A stretch of 64,000 nucleotides of DNA from the NCBI GenBank assembly GCA_944472155.2, contig OX235273.1, forward strand, positions 5,057,204-5,121,203, written 5' to 3'. Source of the DNA: Trichobilharzia szidati (Eukaryota > Platyhelminthes > Trematoda > Strigeidida > Schistosomatidae). Below the pieces are notes generated by a model. The model was not told where the DNA came from and searched no databases. It saw only the letters and a program-made list of their open reading frames with translations. The position numbers and the translations under genes were made by a program. Positions 52,040 through 62,875 of the stretch are shown here, piece by piece; the first letter of the stretch is position 1; the number at the start of each line of letters is the position of its first letter.

Positions 52040-52534
52040 TGACGATGCAGTAGTTTAGCGGCCCCGAAATACCAACAGAAACAACATCAACAGGAGAGAT
52101 TTGACACAGGTTATTTCCTTCACTTATCCGGCTAGGAAGCACGGATTCAACTACAGGCAGTCAGGACGGGGGAAGATGTCAAAGTCATCTAGAGTTGGAA
52201 AGGCAAGATATGCCTTTAGCTACCTGAAACCAGTTTGGAAATCTTCTGCACTCCGCCTCAGCACAAAGAGCAAAATTCGGATTCTGTTCAACAGAAAATG
52301 TGAAGTCAGTCAGTCGGTTCTTCTCTACGGGTCAGAAATTTGGCCAGCGTGTGAGTCTGATAAAAGGATTTCCATCAAATTACAGACTTTTATCAAAAGC
52401 TACCCACTTCGCTCGTTCCATACTGAAGATCGAAATGACCAGCCAGCTGGCCAGAAAGATTAAGCAACAAGGAATTCCAGCTGGGAACAACAGAACAGCC
52501 AAGAGCCTATTGCTCCACAAATATGTAGGAAAGA
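52040..52534 (+). mobile_element. RTE-type retrotransposon, left part (interrupted)
   Basis: Frames read VISFTYPARKHGFNYRQSGRGKMSKSSRVGKARYAF, LKPVWKSSALRLSTKSKIRI (52220-52285), QSVLLYGSEIWPACESDKRISIKLQTFIKS (52310-52400) and NNRTAKSLLLHKYVG (52485-52530), then the sequence leaves RTE in mid-codon region. The missing continuation resumes at 53562. Confidence 0.85.
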
Positions 52535-53560
52535 AGGCGTTCAGCGAAGAGACTCTTTTTGGCGAATTCATTCACTGAGCTGTACAATAGCATTTATACA
52601 CAATTTTGTTTGTTTGTGTGTACATTAGATTTATGAAGTTTAGATAATTACGTAATATAAGTATTATTTGGCTTGGAAACAAACGTTAATTCGATAAAAA
52701 TTAAAATAAAATTGATCAAGTGAGTTGGATGAAGTAATACAATTGAGTAGAATTCAGAGTAGATCAGGTTGGCAGCAGTGTTAATGAGTGGTGGTTAAAA
52801 TTAAATAAAGGTGGGGGTAGAGAATAATATAGTTGAAAATTAAGTAAGTTAGTCGGATGACGCAATATAGTTGACTAGAAATTGGACTTGGGTCAAGTTA
52901 GCAACATTGTTAATGAGGGTAGAGATTACAAAAGGGTGGGGTAGAGAATAATACAAATGAAGATGTGAAATAATAAAATGCAAAAGACAAAATTACACAA
53001 TTAGTAAGACTGAAATTAAGAAAGATTACGTCCATTGTAGATTTAATGAATGAACGAATTTCTTTTGTATGCAGAGTTCAGGATTTGGCAGATGAATTGC
53101 TATTGATTCTGTGATGTGGAGAAGTTTGTTCCGTACACTTTTAGCAAGATTGCCTTGTATTCTGTAGATAACTTTGAAGTTTATTTCTGGTTTGACTTGG
53201 TGTCCAGAGTCGATCAAATGTTCAAGGATCGAGCTGCGGGGACATCGGTTTTCTCCTTTATAAAACCATGAAGGTAAATGTCCAATGACGCATTTGGATA
53301 GCGAACGCTGAGTACGGCTGATATACCTGGCTCCACAATAGCAGGTGAATTGGTAGATGCACATAGATGAGGCCAACAGCGGTAGCTTATCCTTCACGTT
53401 CATGCGAATCGTTGGTCTCGTGGATAACGTCAGTCGTAATTCAGCTGCAAAGAAGGTTTTCTTCAATGAGCGGGAGAGCCGATTTCTCAGTATTTCTGTA
53501 GATTGGTCTCCATTAAACTGTAGGTTCATATAGAGAAGTCTTCGTCGGAGCACTGGGAGG
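52535..53560 (-). mobile_element. PLE inserted in an RTE element
   Basis: The minus frame (53553-53026) is uninterrupted for 175 codons: RRRLLYMNLQFNGDQSTEILRNRL, KTFFAAELRLTLSTRPTI, the GIY-YIG core CIYQFTCYCGARYISRTQRSLSKCVIGHLPSWF (the catalytic-type EH has become GH), SSILEHLIDSGHQ, HITESIAIHLPNPELCIQKK and SLNLQWT. About 490 bp of 3' untranslated sequence runs to 52535 and ends CAGCGAAGAGACTC... GAGCTGTACAAT, as in the 1-kb palindrome. RT half missing. Confidence 0.88.
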
Positions 53561-53561
53561 A

Positions 53562-53828
53562 CATAATGGAGATGCGTTGATCAAGCATACTTTGAGGAGG
53601 CCATCGAATGACATCACGCGAAATGCAGGCCATTTCTCGAGTGAAATCCGAATGAGAAGCGATGAGTGTGTGACAGTGACATGGAAGAGGTCGTTCGGGG
53701 AGGAGATGGGGGATTCTGGGCAATCATGTGACCAGCTGAAGAGGATAGCATAAAATAGAACAACGTGGAGATGTGTTGTTGAAGCCGTATGATGTTCCAC
53801 TCGAAACCCAAGGGAATAATGAAATAAA
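53562..53828 (+). mobile_element. RTE-type retrotransposon, right part (3' end)
   Basis: Reads HTLRRPSNDITRNAGHFSSEI, GEEMGDSGQSCDQLKRIA and TTWRCVVEAV, which directly continues the piece ending at 52530. The tail GTATGATGTTCCACTCGAAACCC and GGGAATAATG closes the element. Confidence 0.85.
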
Positions 53829-54764
53829 TGAAAAATTTTGGCGGTCCCCGTTTTAAACAAGCCACTAACATCTAACCACAAATAAAGAAGGTATAAGATT
53901 ATGTATAAAGAAAGATGAAATTACCTGTAATCACAAAAGAATGTTTATATATTAACACTGACACAAAGAGATAAAACACCTTAATCAATATTGCCTAACC
54001 TAAATGTGGTACAAAGTCTTAAGAACAACATTATGACATGCTGTGTTTCAATGTGAACTCTAAATATCATACATTTCGCTGATTAGTATTCACACTGTTT
54101 CATTTGTAGTAGCAATATTAATGACAATAATAATAATAAGAGCATTAATCACGAAATGTTTATGTGATCTTGAATTCCATGGGTGACATTTACAATCAGG
54201 TAATTCAATGCACAATATTAGATACAGATAAACAGTTGGAAAGTGGCCCTCTCTATTGAATGGCTATAAATCCATTCTTCAAATGGAATGCCTATATTAA
54301 CTGTCATAAATTGCAAACGATAAAGCATTCCTTCAATACCGAATAGCTTTACTACATACTGGATGCAACATTTATAAATATATACATATAAGTAGCTAAT
54401 CAATTATTTACTTAGTAGTTTTTGATGTGGTTGTGTTCTCTGAGCTGGATACTTAATTTGTGAAGCTTTCATTGGTCTACTAGGAAACATCTTCAGTGCA
54501 TCATACTTCAATTTGTTGAAGTAAGCTTTCAGATTTCCCCATGAGTTTATGAGTCATCTCTCCTGGTGGGTGACCTTGAATGTGACTCTTCGGTTGATTT
54601 TGTGTGATTTCACACCCTCTAGGCTACTTGTGGTATTGGTACTGATTGTTTCTTTGACTTGAACTTTGACTCTTTGTGTGTGAGATTTCCTTCTTATCGA
54701 TTAGTAAATTTTGTCTATGTCGACTTGTCTATTGATTAATGATTCACTGGAATACCAGGCAGGC
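53829..54764. other. Unassigned
   Basis: No gene or recognised repeat. Confidence 0.4.
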
Positions 54765-56335
54765 TTCTAAAAATTTTCTCAAATTCTTGGTGTTTCCTGT
54801 GGCTAATATTTGAACGTTGGTTGTCCCAGTCGAATGAATGTCCATGGTTGTTTGTATGCAGTGAGGCGACATGAGGGAGTGAATGTCATGTCTTTTGACG
54901 GCTAGCGTATGTTCATGGATCAGAAAACGAAGGAGACGTCCACTTTGGTCAATCTAGTGATTTTCGCAATTGTTACAATTTATTTTGTAGATGATGTTGG
55001 TTTTATCTTCTTTCGTTGTTAAGTCGTTTGGGTGACATGGAGCCAGCTGAGTGAAGTGATTTTGTTGGTTTGTGTGTGACGTCAATTCCTAAAGGTGTGA
55101 ATAGTCTTGCAGTGATTTCCGAGATGTCCTCTATATATGGTAGGGCGACTTTTCTCGTGCTTTCCTTGGGGATTTTTGATTTGATAGGTTGGCTTAGGGG
55201 TTTATGCCTTTTGATGAAGTCCCGTGGATATCCATTCTTTTGGAAGACGTCCATGAGATATTTTTCTTCAATTTTCCTCAAGGTGGGAGTGCTGCAATGA
55301 GTCCTGACTGGCCCTCTTGAATAGTGCTTGAATGCAATTCTTTTTGTGTTTTATAGGATTGTTGATGTTGTAGCACAGTGGGTAGGACTCTCGCTGACCA
55401 TGCACAGGGTCCGGGTTTCGATTTTCTGCCGGCGCACACCTGATATCAATGGTCGGCATGCAAAATTTGGGCTACCGATATCGTATGCTGAAAATTCCAT
55501 ACTTCTATCAAAAATACTGTATGGTTTCAAGCTATAACCAAAAAGAAAAATAAATAATTCAATATTTGCTCCGTATGAGCTGATTTTCTATAAACTTGAG
55601 TTTTATTTCACCTGCGATTGTCCAAAAATAGGACTTTGTTCTCCAATTCTTCTTCTAATGTCAGTTCGATGTCGATGAAGACGTTGTTTATTAAATTGCG
55701 AGTCTTATTCAACTCGCTTCTTTTGATTATTACAAATTTGTCATCTACGTAGCAAATCCAAATTTTAGGTTTGATCTTTGATAGGATTATATTTTCAAGC
55801 ATTTACATCACTGTTTGGTAATCAGCCCTGATATTGGCGATCCCATGGGTGTTCCTTTAACTTGTTCATATATTTGGCTGTTGAGCTGGAAGCGCGTTGT
55901 TAGGCATAGGTTGATGCATTCCATCCAACATTTGCTTTGCATTTTTGATTGTTGTGGGGGGTTGTTCGTCGTTTGCTGAGTAGTTGCTCTGTGATCTCTT
56001 TTACTAGTTTCTCTCCAATTGAGGTATATAATGCTATGACGTCGAAGGATTCCATTATTTATTGGTGATCTATTTGAATGACTCTGATTTCCTCTAGAAA
56101 TTGGATAGCAGAATTGATGGAGTGGTCACAAGATTACGTTAGGTGTTTCAATTTTCTGTATAATTCTTTGGATAAATTGTATGTTGAAGTTCCTGGGAGT
56201 GATACAACTGGTCGTATCGGGATATTTGGCTTGTGTATTTTTGGTCTGCCGTAGAATCGGGTTAGGACTGGTCCACTCGATTTCATTCGCCACTGAACTT
56301 GTTTTGTGACCTGACAAGTTTTGACGAGCAGTTAG
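54765..56335 (-). mobile_element. Penelope-like element, RT to endonuclease, interrupted by a SINE
   Basis: Minus strand order: LFYGRPKIHKPNIP (56240-56200), VVSLPGTSTYN, SFDVIALYTSIGEKLVKEI (56060-56000), WICYVDDKFVIIKRS (catalytic YVDD at about 55755), VLFLDNRR, then the SINE (55362-55555), NNPIKHKKNCIQALFKRA (55370-55315), KYLMDVFQKNGYPRDFI, KVALPYIEDISEITARLF and, after stops, NIIYKINCNNCE and FRIHEHTLAVKRHD (endonuclease, 54990-54880). Several stops and frameshifts. It spans more of the PLE than any other copy here. Confidence 0.87.
55362..55555 (+). repeat. tRNA-type SINE (family 3b) inside the PLE
   Basis: TTGTAGCACAGTGGGTAGGACTC (box A), box B GGGTTTCGATTTTC, CCGGCGCACACCTGATATC, TTTGGGCTACCGATATC, TGAAAATTCCATACTTC and an A-rich end AAAAAGAAAAATAAATAA. 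It splits the PLE RT-linker frame. Confidence 0.85.
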
Positions 56336-56550
56336 TGATGACAATAATAATAATGGCTTCATTTCAAGCAGTACTTTTGATACAATGTGGAATTCTCACC
56401 ATGTAGTACAATATGTAGCATCTAATGTTCTCTTTAAATTACTCAGTAATAGCGGGAATGTAGTCAGTAGGACAATTACAACGATAACACAATGCCAAAG
56501 AAGAATATGAATGTAGCATTACATAGTGAAACAGAAATAGTGGCAACACT

Positions 56551-56572
56551 AATATATATATATATATATATT
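56551..56572. repeat. (TA)n microsatellite
   Basis: About 11 TA units. Confidence 0.9.
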
Positions 56573-56574
56573 AC

Positions 56575-56800
56575 TTGATGTTAGATGGTTGGAGGCAATC
56601 GGCCACAGGAAGCCTTGTCTGGACCGAGGTTTTGTGTTAACTGGTACTCACCAGTCAGCTAAACAAGCGTATCTGCAATTACCTTGAAGGAACTCGTTTA
56701 GCTTCTTCAGAGATTCGAATCCATGTCATCTAGTGAGTGCTGAAGTCAGAGACGTTACCACTGAGCTAGCTATTCGGGCTCACGATTGACCTCCTGTAGG
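56575..56800 (-). repeat. tRNA-derived SINE of a fourth type (family 4)
   Basis: Minus strand: GAGCCCGAATAGCTAGCTCAGTGGTAACG (box A TAGCTCAGTGGTAACG, near 56780-56750) and box B GATTCGAATCTC (56710-56720), then GAAGAAGCTAAACGAG and a body to about 56575. It shares neither head nor core with families 1-3. The spacing of A and B boxes is tRNA-like; a true tRNA fold was not found. Confidence 0.65.
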
Positions 56801-56844
56801 ATTGTATTGGATCTTTTTGATTGGACACTGGTAACTAGTGTCCA

Positions 56845-57888
56845 ATATATATAAATATATGCACCAACAGCTGTATGACAACGCCACGTGTCAGGCGATC
56901 CACAGCGGAAAACTGAGCGAAACAAGACTGCCTATTATCAATGATGATATTCCTAATTGTGGTGGACTGCATTATGCAGGAGACTGTGTGTTGAGAGTGA
57001 GAAGATGGGAATACTTTGAATTGATAAGAATACTCCAGAAGATCTGGATTTCGCGTGTGGATGACTTATGTTTCATGTCACACAAACTCGAAGACGGTGA
57101 AAATCAACAAAATGGCTGAAGAGACAGTCAGTGAGGTTAGGATTGCAGGTGAACATAGAGAAGACGGAGGTGATGAAGATAACCAAGTGCCTGTGACAGG
57201 AACAAAAACAACCGGCACCAATCATTATCAACGCAAGAGACTTGAAAGAAGTTACTCCTTCACTTATCCCGCCAGGAAGCATTGTTTTGAACGCAGCCAG
57301 AGGAACGAATGGAGATGTCAAAGTCAGCCAGCCGAAATCGGAAAGATAAGATGCGCCTTCACATCACTCTGAAACCAGTATGGAAATGTTCTGTACACAA
57401 TCAGCGTAAGGAGCAATATTCGGATTTTCAACACAAATGTGAAGTCAGTCAGTCAATTCTTTACACAGGTCAGAAACGTGGTCAGCTTGTTACGAAATGG
57501 ATTTCCAACAACTTACAGACTTTCATAAACACCTGCCAACTTCGTCAGCTCCATACTGGGGATCGAATGGCTGTCTAGCTAGCCAGGATGAATTAGTAAC
57601 AAGGAGGTCTTCAGTAGATCAAACCAATCAAGAGCTGATCACTTAAAAATATGTAGGAGAAAGCGGAAATGAAATGGACATACTTTGACGAGGCCGTCGA
57701 ATGACATCTCGCATAACGCAGGCCATAGCTGGAGTGGAACCCAAATGAGAAGCGACGAGGAGGAAATGAGAGATAATGGACGATCGTGGAGCCAACCAGA
57801 GGAAGAGGAGAGCAGAAAATAGAAAAACGTGTAGATGTGCTTTTAAGCCATATGATCTTCCTCTCGGGACCCGAGGGAATAATAGTCG
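56845..57888 (+). mobile_element. RTE-type retrotransposon, RT to 3' end
   Basis: Frames read HQQLYDNATCQAIHSGKLSE (56860-56925), ISRVDDLCFMSHKLED (position of the FADD box, 57045-57095), KMRLHITLKPVWKCSV (57345-57395), RSNIRIFNTNVKSVSQ-like words, GQKRGQLVTKWISNNLQTFINTC (57470-57535), RRKRK-NGHTLTRPSNDI (57650-57705) and EEMRDNGRSWSQPEE, then AAGCCATATGATCTTCC and GAGGGAATAATAG at the end. Catalytic Asp pair is VDD. Many stops. Confidence 0.85.
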
Positions 57889-57889
57889 A

Positions 57890-58440
57890 TAGGAAAGAAT
57901 ACATATCATGTCTTTTTACAGCTTATTCATGTACTTATATTCGGATTCGAAGGCAAAGCCAACTTTGACCAGTGTAGTGTTTATCTCAGTTCATGCAATT
58001 TCTTTTGTAAACGGTATTGATCTTATATTTCTTTCTATTGGACCTTTTGGTGCTATGTCTATTTCGAGTGGTCTTAGTATTCTAGCCATTATTTCAGAGA
58101 TATATTTTTATTTTTACGAGTTGATCGCGTATTGATATCAGTTAGAGAACCACTGAAATCCAGGGAGCACTGGACAGCTGTTTCATGCTAGTTTGGGAAT
58201 CACTGGCAATACGTACCCACTGGGGTTCGAGCCAAGTCTTGTGGTCTTTGATGATGGTTTTATGCTGGTAATTCCTTCTGACTTGAAACATTGTTTGGCT
58301 AAATTACATTGGAATTCATTCTTCTTGAAGACAATTAGTAGATGCTTCTCTTCTATTTTCTTCAACAGTGGAGTGTTACAGTATGCTACAAATCATAACT
58401 GTCATAGCATTCATTCAGCTTCACTTTTTATATTATAACC
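57890..58440 (-). mobile_element. PLE linker remnant split by a SINE
   Basis: Minus strand: KKIEEKHLLIVFKKNEFQCNLAKQ (58365-58290), ITSIKPSSKTTRL, then the SINE scrap 58131-58237, and ISEIMARILRPLEIDIAPKGP (58110-58040) with a shifted continuation. The RT and endonuclease cores are absent. Confidence 0.75.
58131..58237 (-). repeat. Family 2 SINE fragment inside the PLE
   Basis: Minus strand: box B region GGCTCGAACCCCAG, then CCAGTGATTCCCAAACTAGCATGAAACAGCTGTCCAGTGC (hammerhead outline with the CTGAAGA box lost) and the body GTGGTTCTCTAACTGAT. Tail absent. Confidence 0.75.
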
Positions 58441-58589
58441 TGCACTGAATATGTTGCCTAGGAGGACAATGAAAGCTCCGCAGTTACTTCAACCAGTTCA
58501 GAGAACATAATGAAATAAAAATCATCCATCCGAGCTATAAATCTTCTCCATTAACAGATATTTTGTTACTATTATGATTGTTTATTATT

Positions 58590-58885
58590 GTTTCCTTTAA
58601 TTCCTAGAGGAACATAAGGCCGCAGCCGCACGTCTGCATTGCGTTCGGTTCTCTGCCAACATTTACATCACCTGGCTCCAAGTCTGCCCACATGCTTTCA
58701 TCTCCTCTTCGCATCAGCCTCCTCCATGTCACCCTAGCATTGGCGAACAACTCGCCTCTTCCCTTTCGGGTTCCGCTCGAGCGATGGCCTGGCGTTTGAT
58801 GTCACTTGATGGCTTGTTTTCTCAGAGAATGGCCGATCCACTTAACTCCATTTCTTCCTGTATATTTGTTGTTTTGTTACTATTT
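58590..58885 (-). mobile_element. RTE-type retrotransposon, 3' end
   Basis: Minus strand frames: IYRKK, HQVTSNARPSLERNPKGKRRVV (58840-58750), GDMEEADAKRR and KCWQRTERNAD; the 3' end near 58600 has TTATGTTCCTCTAGG-AATTAAAG, matching the RTE tails at 53.8 and 57.9 kb. Confidence 0.75.
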
Positions 58886-59204
58886 ACATTATTCCTAATA
58901 GTAAAGGTACTCACAACTGTTTTAAAAAAATCTCAGTGAAATTGAAATGATAAATTGCAACGCTTCGTTTGGCAAACTGGTGCGAAATTCTTCAGGGAAA
59001 TTAATCGAAATTAACATAACAGAGGTTTATATATAGAAGGACATCTCTTGTTTTCAAAACCTTTATCCAATTATATGAGTCATGAAACAGGTATCAACAT
59101 GCATAATAAACAAAATTTGTCCCCAGACTTTCTTTTATTAGTCTACTTTTGTTCAACACTGTAAACAGTGCGTACTTTTTATCAGATTTACGTTATATTT
59201 ACGT
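58886..59204. other. Unassigned
   Basis: Lies between an RTE end and a PLE; no feature recognised. Confidence 0.4.
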
Positions 59205-59875
59205 TCCCTAGTGAAATGTTTGTTCTCAAGGGCCCGAAAAATATGCACGAGTGACACATTCATGGATGAGTTTCGACATATACATTCAGTTTTATTAGCT
59301 AATGGTTATCCGGAAAACTTTATCACTTGTCACAGTAAAGAAAGACCACATCTCGAAAAGACAGCTTCTGTACCAAATAAAGCTATCTTTATTAACCTAC
59401 CATTCAAGGGTGACTAGATTATGCAGTTGACAGCTAGCTCAAAGACTTCGGTCAGCCATCGAACGCACATTCTACGCCGCATCTCTTTTCTCAATTGCCG
59501 AACATTTTCGATCCCTGTACCAACGATGAAAGGACAAAATTCTGTGGACTCTACTTCAAACTGTATCTGCAAGTTCACCTGCAGCTGCGGTGACACACAC
59601 TATATAGGTAGAACCAACAGAATGTTTCAATGTCGTCGAAAGGAGCATGTTCCAAAATGGTTACTAAATCATCTAGAAAATCCCAGTGCAATTAATCTGA
59701 ATAGAAATCCAGCATCATCCATTGCAAAACACTTAATAATGTCAGGTCACAAAATCAATCAATATTAATGACTGTTTCACAATTATTCCATCACATAACT
59801 CTAATTCAAGGTTGGTTATTGAAGGTGATGGAAGCACTTTGGATTTATCACATATAGCCTAAACTGTGTGTACAA
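59205..59875 (+). mobile_element. PLE linker and GIY-YIG endonuclease
   Basis: First frame: KCLFSRARKICTSDTF, HSVLLANGYPENFI, AIFINLPFKGD to a TAG at 59415; the frame then shifts by one and continues RTHILRRISFLNCRTFSIPV, the core CICKFTCSCGDTHYIGRTNRMFQCRRKEHVPKWL (59560-59665), SSIAKHLIMSGHK and, after another shift, DCFTIIPSHNSNSRL. The Cys pairs, Tyr-Ile-Gly, Arg and EH are all intact. Downstream to about 60130 is 3' sequence similar to the inverted repeat of the 15-17 kb PLE. Confidence 0.85.
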
Positions 59876-60199
59876 AAACAGCACAATAGACTTCAATCTT
59901 CGCCTACGATGGACTACTTGACCTATCTAAATATGATTAGTCATGAGTATGTACTTTTGTTTTTATATTTAACTGAGTAATTGTCACGAGCTTTATCTTA
60001 TTATTGTTAACCATGTTAGTTGTAAAGCGGCTGTAAAGAAACTACGGAATGATATCATCCCGCGAAATTTGTCTTCTTAATGCCTTATTCAAATTTATCA
60101 AAGGGACTAAATGTTTTAATGTTCAACTAAGAGTTCATGGTCGTAGATAACTGAATATGAAAATATATATGTGTATATGCAGTATACAATGGTGTGTGT

Positions 60200-60720
60200 G
60201 TGTATGTATGGGTAAACATTTGTATGACATTTGTTAACCTCTCCATAAGAAGATATAGACAATCGGGAATTTAGACCACGTATGATTAATTAGTGATATA
60301 TATCCATTTTTTTTACTTATTAATTAGGACTTGCCATGCATCAGCTGACACACATCACACCAGCACGGCTGTTGAAGATTTTGGGATTCCCCCATATATG
60401 TGGGGCTTCTGTAAAACCTTAGTCTTATCAAAGTCGATTTTGTGTCCCGTTTCTATTGAATGCAGAGCAATCGCTGATATGTTTTCTAGCTCCTTTTAAG
60501 TCTGTAGAGGTCTCTGGAGCCACCTTTAAACATTGTTTGTGCCTTTTCATTGTTATATTTACCTGTCTGGAAGGTTCTTCTACATATACAGTACCAGAAT
60601 CCTCAAATTTCATCTGGTACACACATTTCTGTTGGTTTTCTTCTTCTATTTTGTCCTTAACCTTCAGCAGTGATGAGCGTAAGGTGTTAGTTGCACGAAA
60701 ATACACTCTTATGTCATGAC
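60200..60720 (-). mobile_element. PLE endonuclease of a second lineage and its 3' region
   Basis: Minus frame 60706-60428: YFRATNTLRSSLLKVKDKIEEENQQKCVYQMKFEDSGTVYVEEPSRQVNITMKRHKQCL. The core has YQ-K and TVYV-E in place of GIYVG-T and the Cys pair is partly lost (FEDSG). After a stop the C-terminus is read as PHIYGGIPKSS and SADAWQVLINK near 60400-60320. 60200-60330 matches the reverse complement of 16725-16850. N-terminal RT missing. Confidence 0.82.
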
Positions 60721-61004
60721 AGTTATGGATTCGCTTTTATCTCATCCGACGTTTCTTTTCGGTAAGGAATCACCGCTCTACTGACCCAGTTCTTAGCAAC
60801 AGGTTTCGATCTATCCTTATCTTCACAAGTGTTGTTTAAGCTTCTGCACAGGATATTATTTATTCAGTAATTATTCGTATGTAGCTGTGTATCTTGATAA
60901 TAAATAAATTATAAAACAGAGTCCATTCTGTGAACGACTTCTAGGATTTTTGACGACAACATAAGACTGAAATTTCTAAGCACCACGTCACAGGGACTAA
61001 TTAA
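60721..61004. other. Unassigned
   Basis: No feature recognised. Confidence 0.4.
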
Positions 61005-61160
61005 TTGAGATGAAACAGACTAGAAGAACACTGGCGCTGAATAACTACCCCATGCGATTCATTATGAATATGAAGAAACATCACTAGTATGAGTAAAACT
61101 ACTGACCATAACAAAGAGTGGATTAGGGTAACATTCAAATCTATATATACCGACTCAAGT
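61005..61160 (+). mobile_element. PLE linker scrap
   Basis: KQTRRTLALNNYPMRFIMNM resembles the linker LVLNNYPLKFIRKI at 36940-36980. Too short to say more. Confidence 0.4.
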
Positions 61161-61407
61161 AAAGCTCTGTAGGTTAATGGATCCTACCGATCCCATTAGG
61201 CAGCATAATATAATTTAAAAAATACCATGTAATAACTGTGACGTCAATAACATCAGAAGATCAGAATCATCAGTCAGATTATTGAAATATAAGCGCAGAT
61301 ATGACTCACCCACCGAAAAATGAATAATCTTGAGAAAAACTCACGAATCACAATGTATGCATTAAGATACAACCAAAAGAACTAAACCCCTACAAAAAAC
61401 CATTACT

Positions 61408-61830
61408 TGAAAATTCATCTGATGCCCACTAGCAACTAGCCCTATTCAAGTAGGTATTTACCTCGGATTCTAGTGCAAAGCTGTGACCAGCAGACTACAG
61501 CAGGTTGAAAGTGAGGCAGTCACTCATCGAAGAAGACATTAGCTAGTGGTAGCTCTATGTCAGGAATTGGCAGAGGTTTGAATTCATACACTGGCCATTG
61601 GATCGGGTCTCAGTGGCTTAATGGTCTACGAGATCGCGTTGTAACCGGAAGGTGGTGGATTCAAACCCTGTCGATGGTTGTGTACTGCTGAAGAGTTCCA
61701 AACTACGACGGAGGAAACAGATTTACAGTGCTCCTTACAGGTTTTCCAATGGATCTCTAACTGATGTCAGTCTATGATAAAATCCTCCAACTAATCAAAC
61801 AAAATCCCTACAAAAATCAATAATTGAAAA
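61408..61830 (+). repeat. Family 2 SINE, full length, preceded by another copy's tail
   Basis: 61375-61412 is a tail (CCCTACAAAAAACCATTACTTG), immediately followed by GCCCACTAGCAACTAGCCCTATTC, GATTCTAGTGCAAAGCTGTGACC, head with box A CAGTGGCTTAATGGTCTACG (61608-61628), box B GGATTCAAACCC (61658-61670), core GTACTG-CTGAAGA-GTTCC-AAACTA-CGAC-GGAGGAAAC and CAGTGC (61682-61735; small insertion before GAAA), body and the complete tail CTACAAAAATCAATAATTGAAAATT. Confidence 0.85.
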
Positions 61831-61939
61831 TTAAACATTACGTTACGATAGAGCTACAGTTCTAATAAGTTGTACAGGTAGGTGGAAGGATAGGTTGAAC
61901 ACTGAATTTTTGTTCAGAACCAATTAAATATGTATATGA

Positions 61940-62870
61940 GTAAGTACAATTTCATTCAACAACTGTATATATCACAATGTCACATGTCAAGTAATCCACA
62001 ACGGAAAACTCAGTGAAGCCTTTTAAAGTGAAGACAGGAGTAAGACAAGCCTTCCTGTTGTCATCGATGATACTCCTATTTGGTGATGAACTGGATTATG
62101 TGGAGCACCAAACGTAGAGAGCGCAGTGACAAGAATATATTTGACCGATTTGGACGATTTTTGCCAAATTTAACAGAAGAAGCAGACACCAAAGACAGCA
62201 TTTCAAGTGAATCAGAGAAGATACAAGTGGTGAACACAGTCAATCAACAACAATAAGAAGCAGCAATCACTATCAATGGAATAAGTTAGAAAGAGTTCAC
62301 TTCTCTTCCTTATCGATTTAAAATCGTTTCACCAACAGCTGATTCTAAAGATGAGGATGTCAAAACGGGAATCGAAAAGGAAAGACAGGCCATCATCATA
62401 CCAAAATCAGTATTGGAATCTACTGCTCTTAGCATAAGCAATAAAAATTCAAATTCTCAACTCCAATATTAAGTCAGTCAGTTCCTCTATACAGGTCAAA
62501 AGGTTGGTTTGGGAAGAGAAGCATTTCAAACAAGCCTCTGTAGGCTTCTATCAGTAACTGTATTCACCGGATCCAAACTGAAAATCAGATGGCCGGGGGA
62601 AAGAATTACTAGGAAGAAACTCTGAAGACAAAACAATTAGGAATCTATTGCTCCAGAAATATTCCGAAGAAATTAGAGATGGATCAGGCACGAGGTGACG
62701 AAAGTGTTGGGTGACATCACACGCTAGGCCCTCGGATGGAACACGAATCGAAAACGACGACTTGAGTGTCACCTCGGGGTTAGGGCAAGCTAAAGAGGAT
62801 TCCAGAAAACATAACAATGTGGAGATGTGCTGTCTGCAGCACTATGTTCCACTTGTAACCCACTGGAATA
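61940..62870 (+). mobile_element. RTE-type retrotransposon, heavily decayed
   Basis: Readable blocks: FIQQLYISQCHMSSNPQ, GLNWIMW-type words, DRFGRFLPNLTEEADTKDSISSESEKIQVVNT (62145-62240), PKSVLESTALSISNKNSNSQ (62400-62460), QFLYTGQKVG, KLEMDQA and TTMWRCAV-STMF. The end GTTCCACTTGTAACCC-ACTGGAATAATAAAAA at 62840-62875 is the family tail. Confidence 0.75.
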
Positions 62871-62875
62871 ATAAA

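Noticed and set aside
53513..53881. Minus-strand frames opposite the RTE 3' end
   Set aside because: The plus strand carries the recognisable RTE C-terminus; these are shadows.
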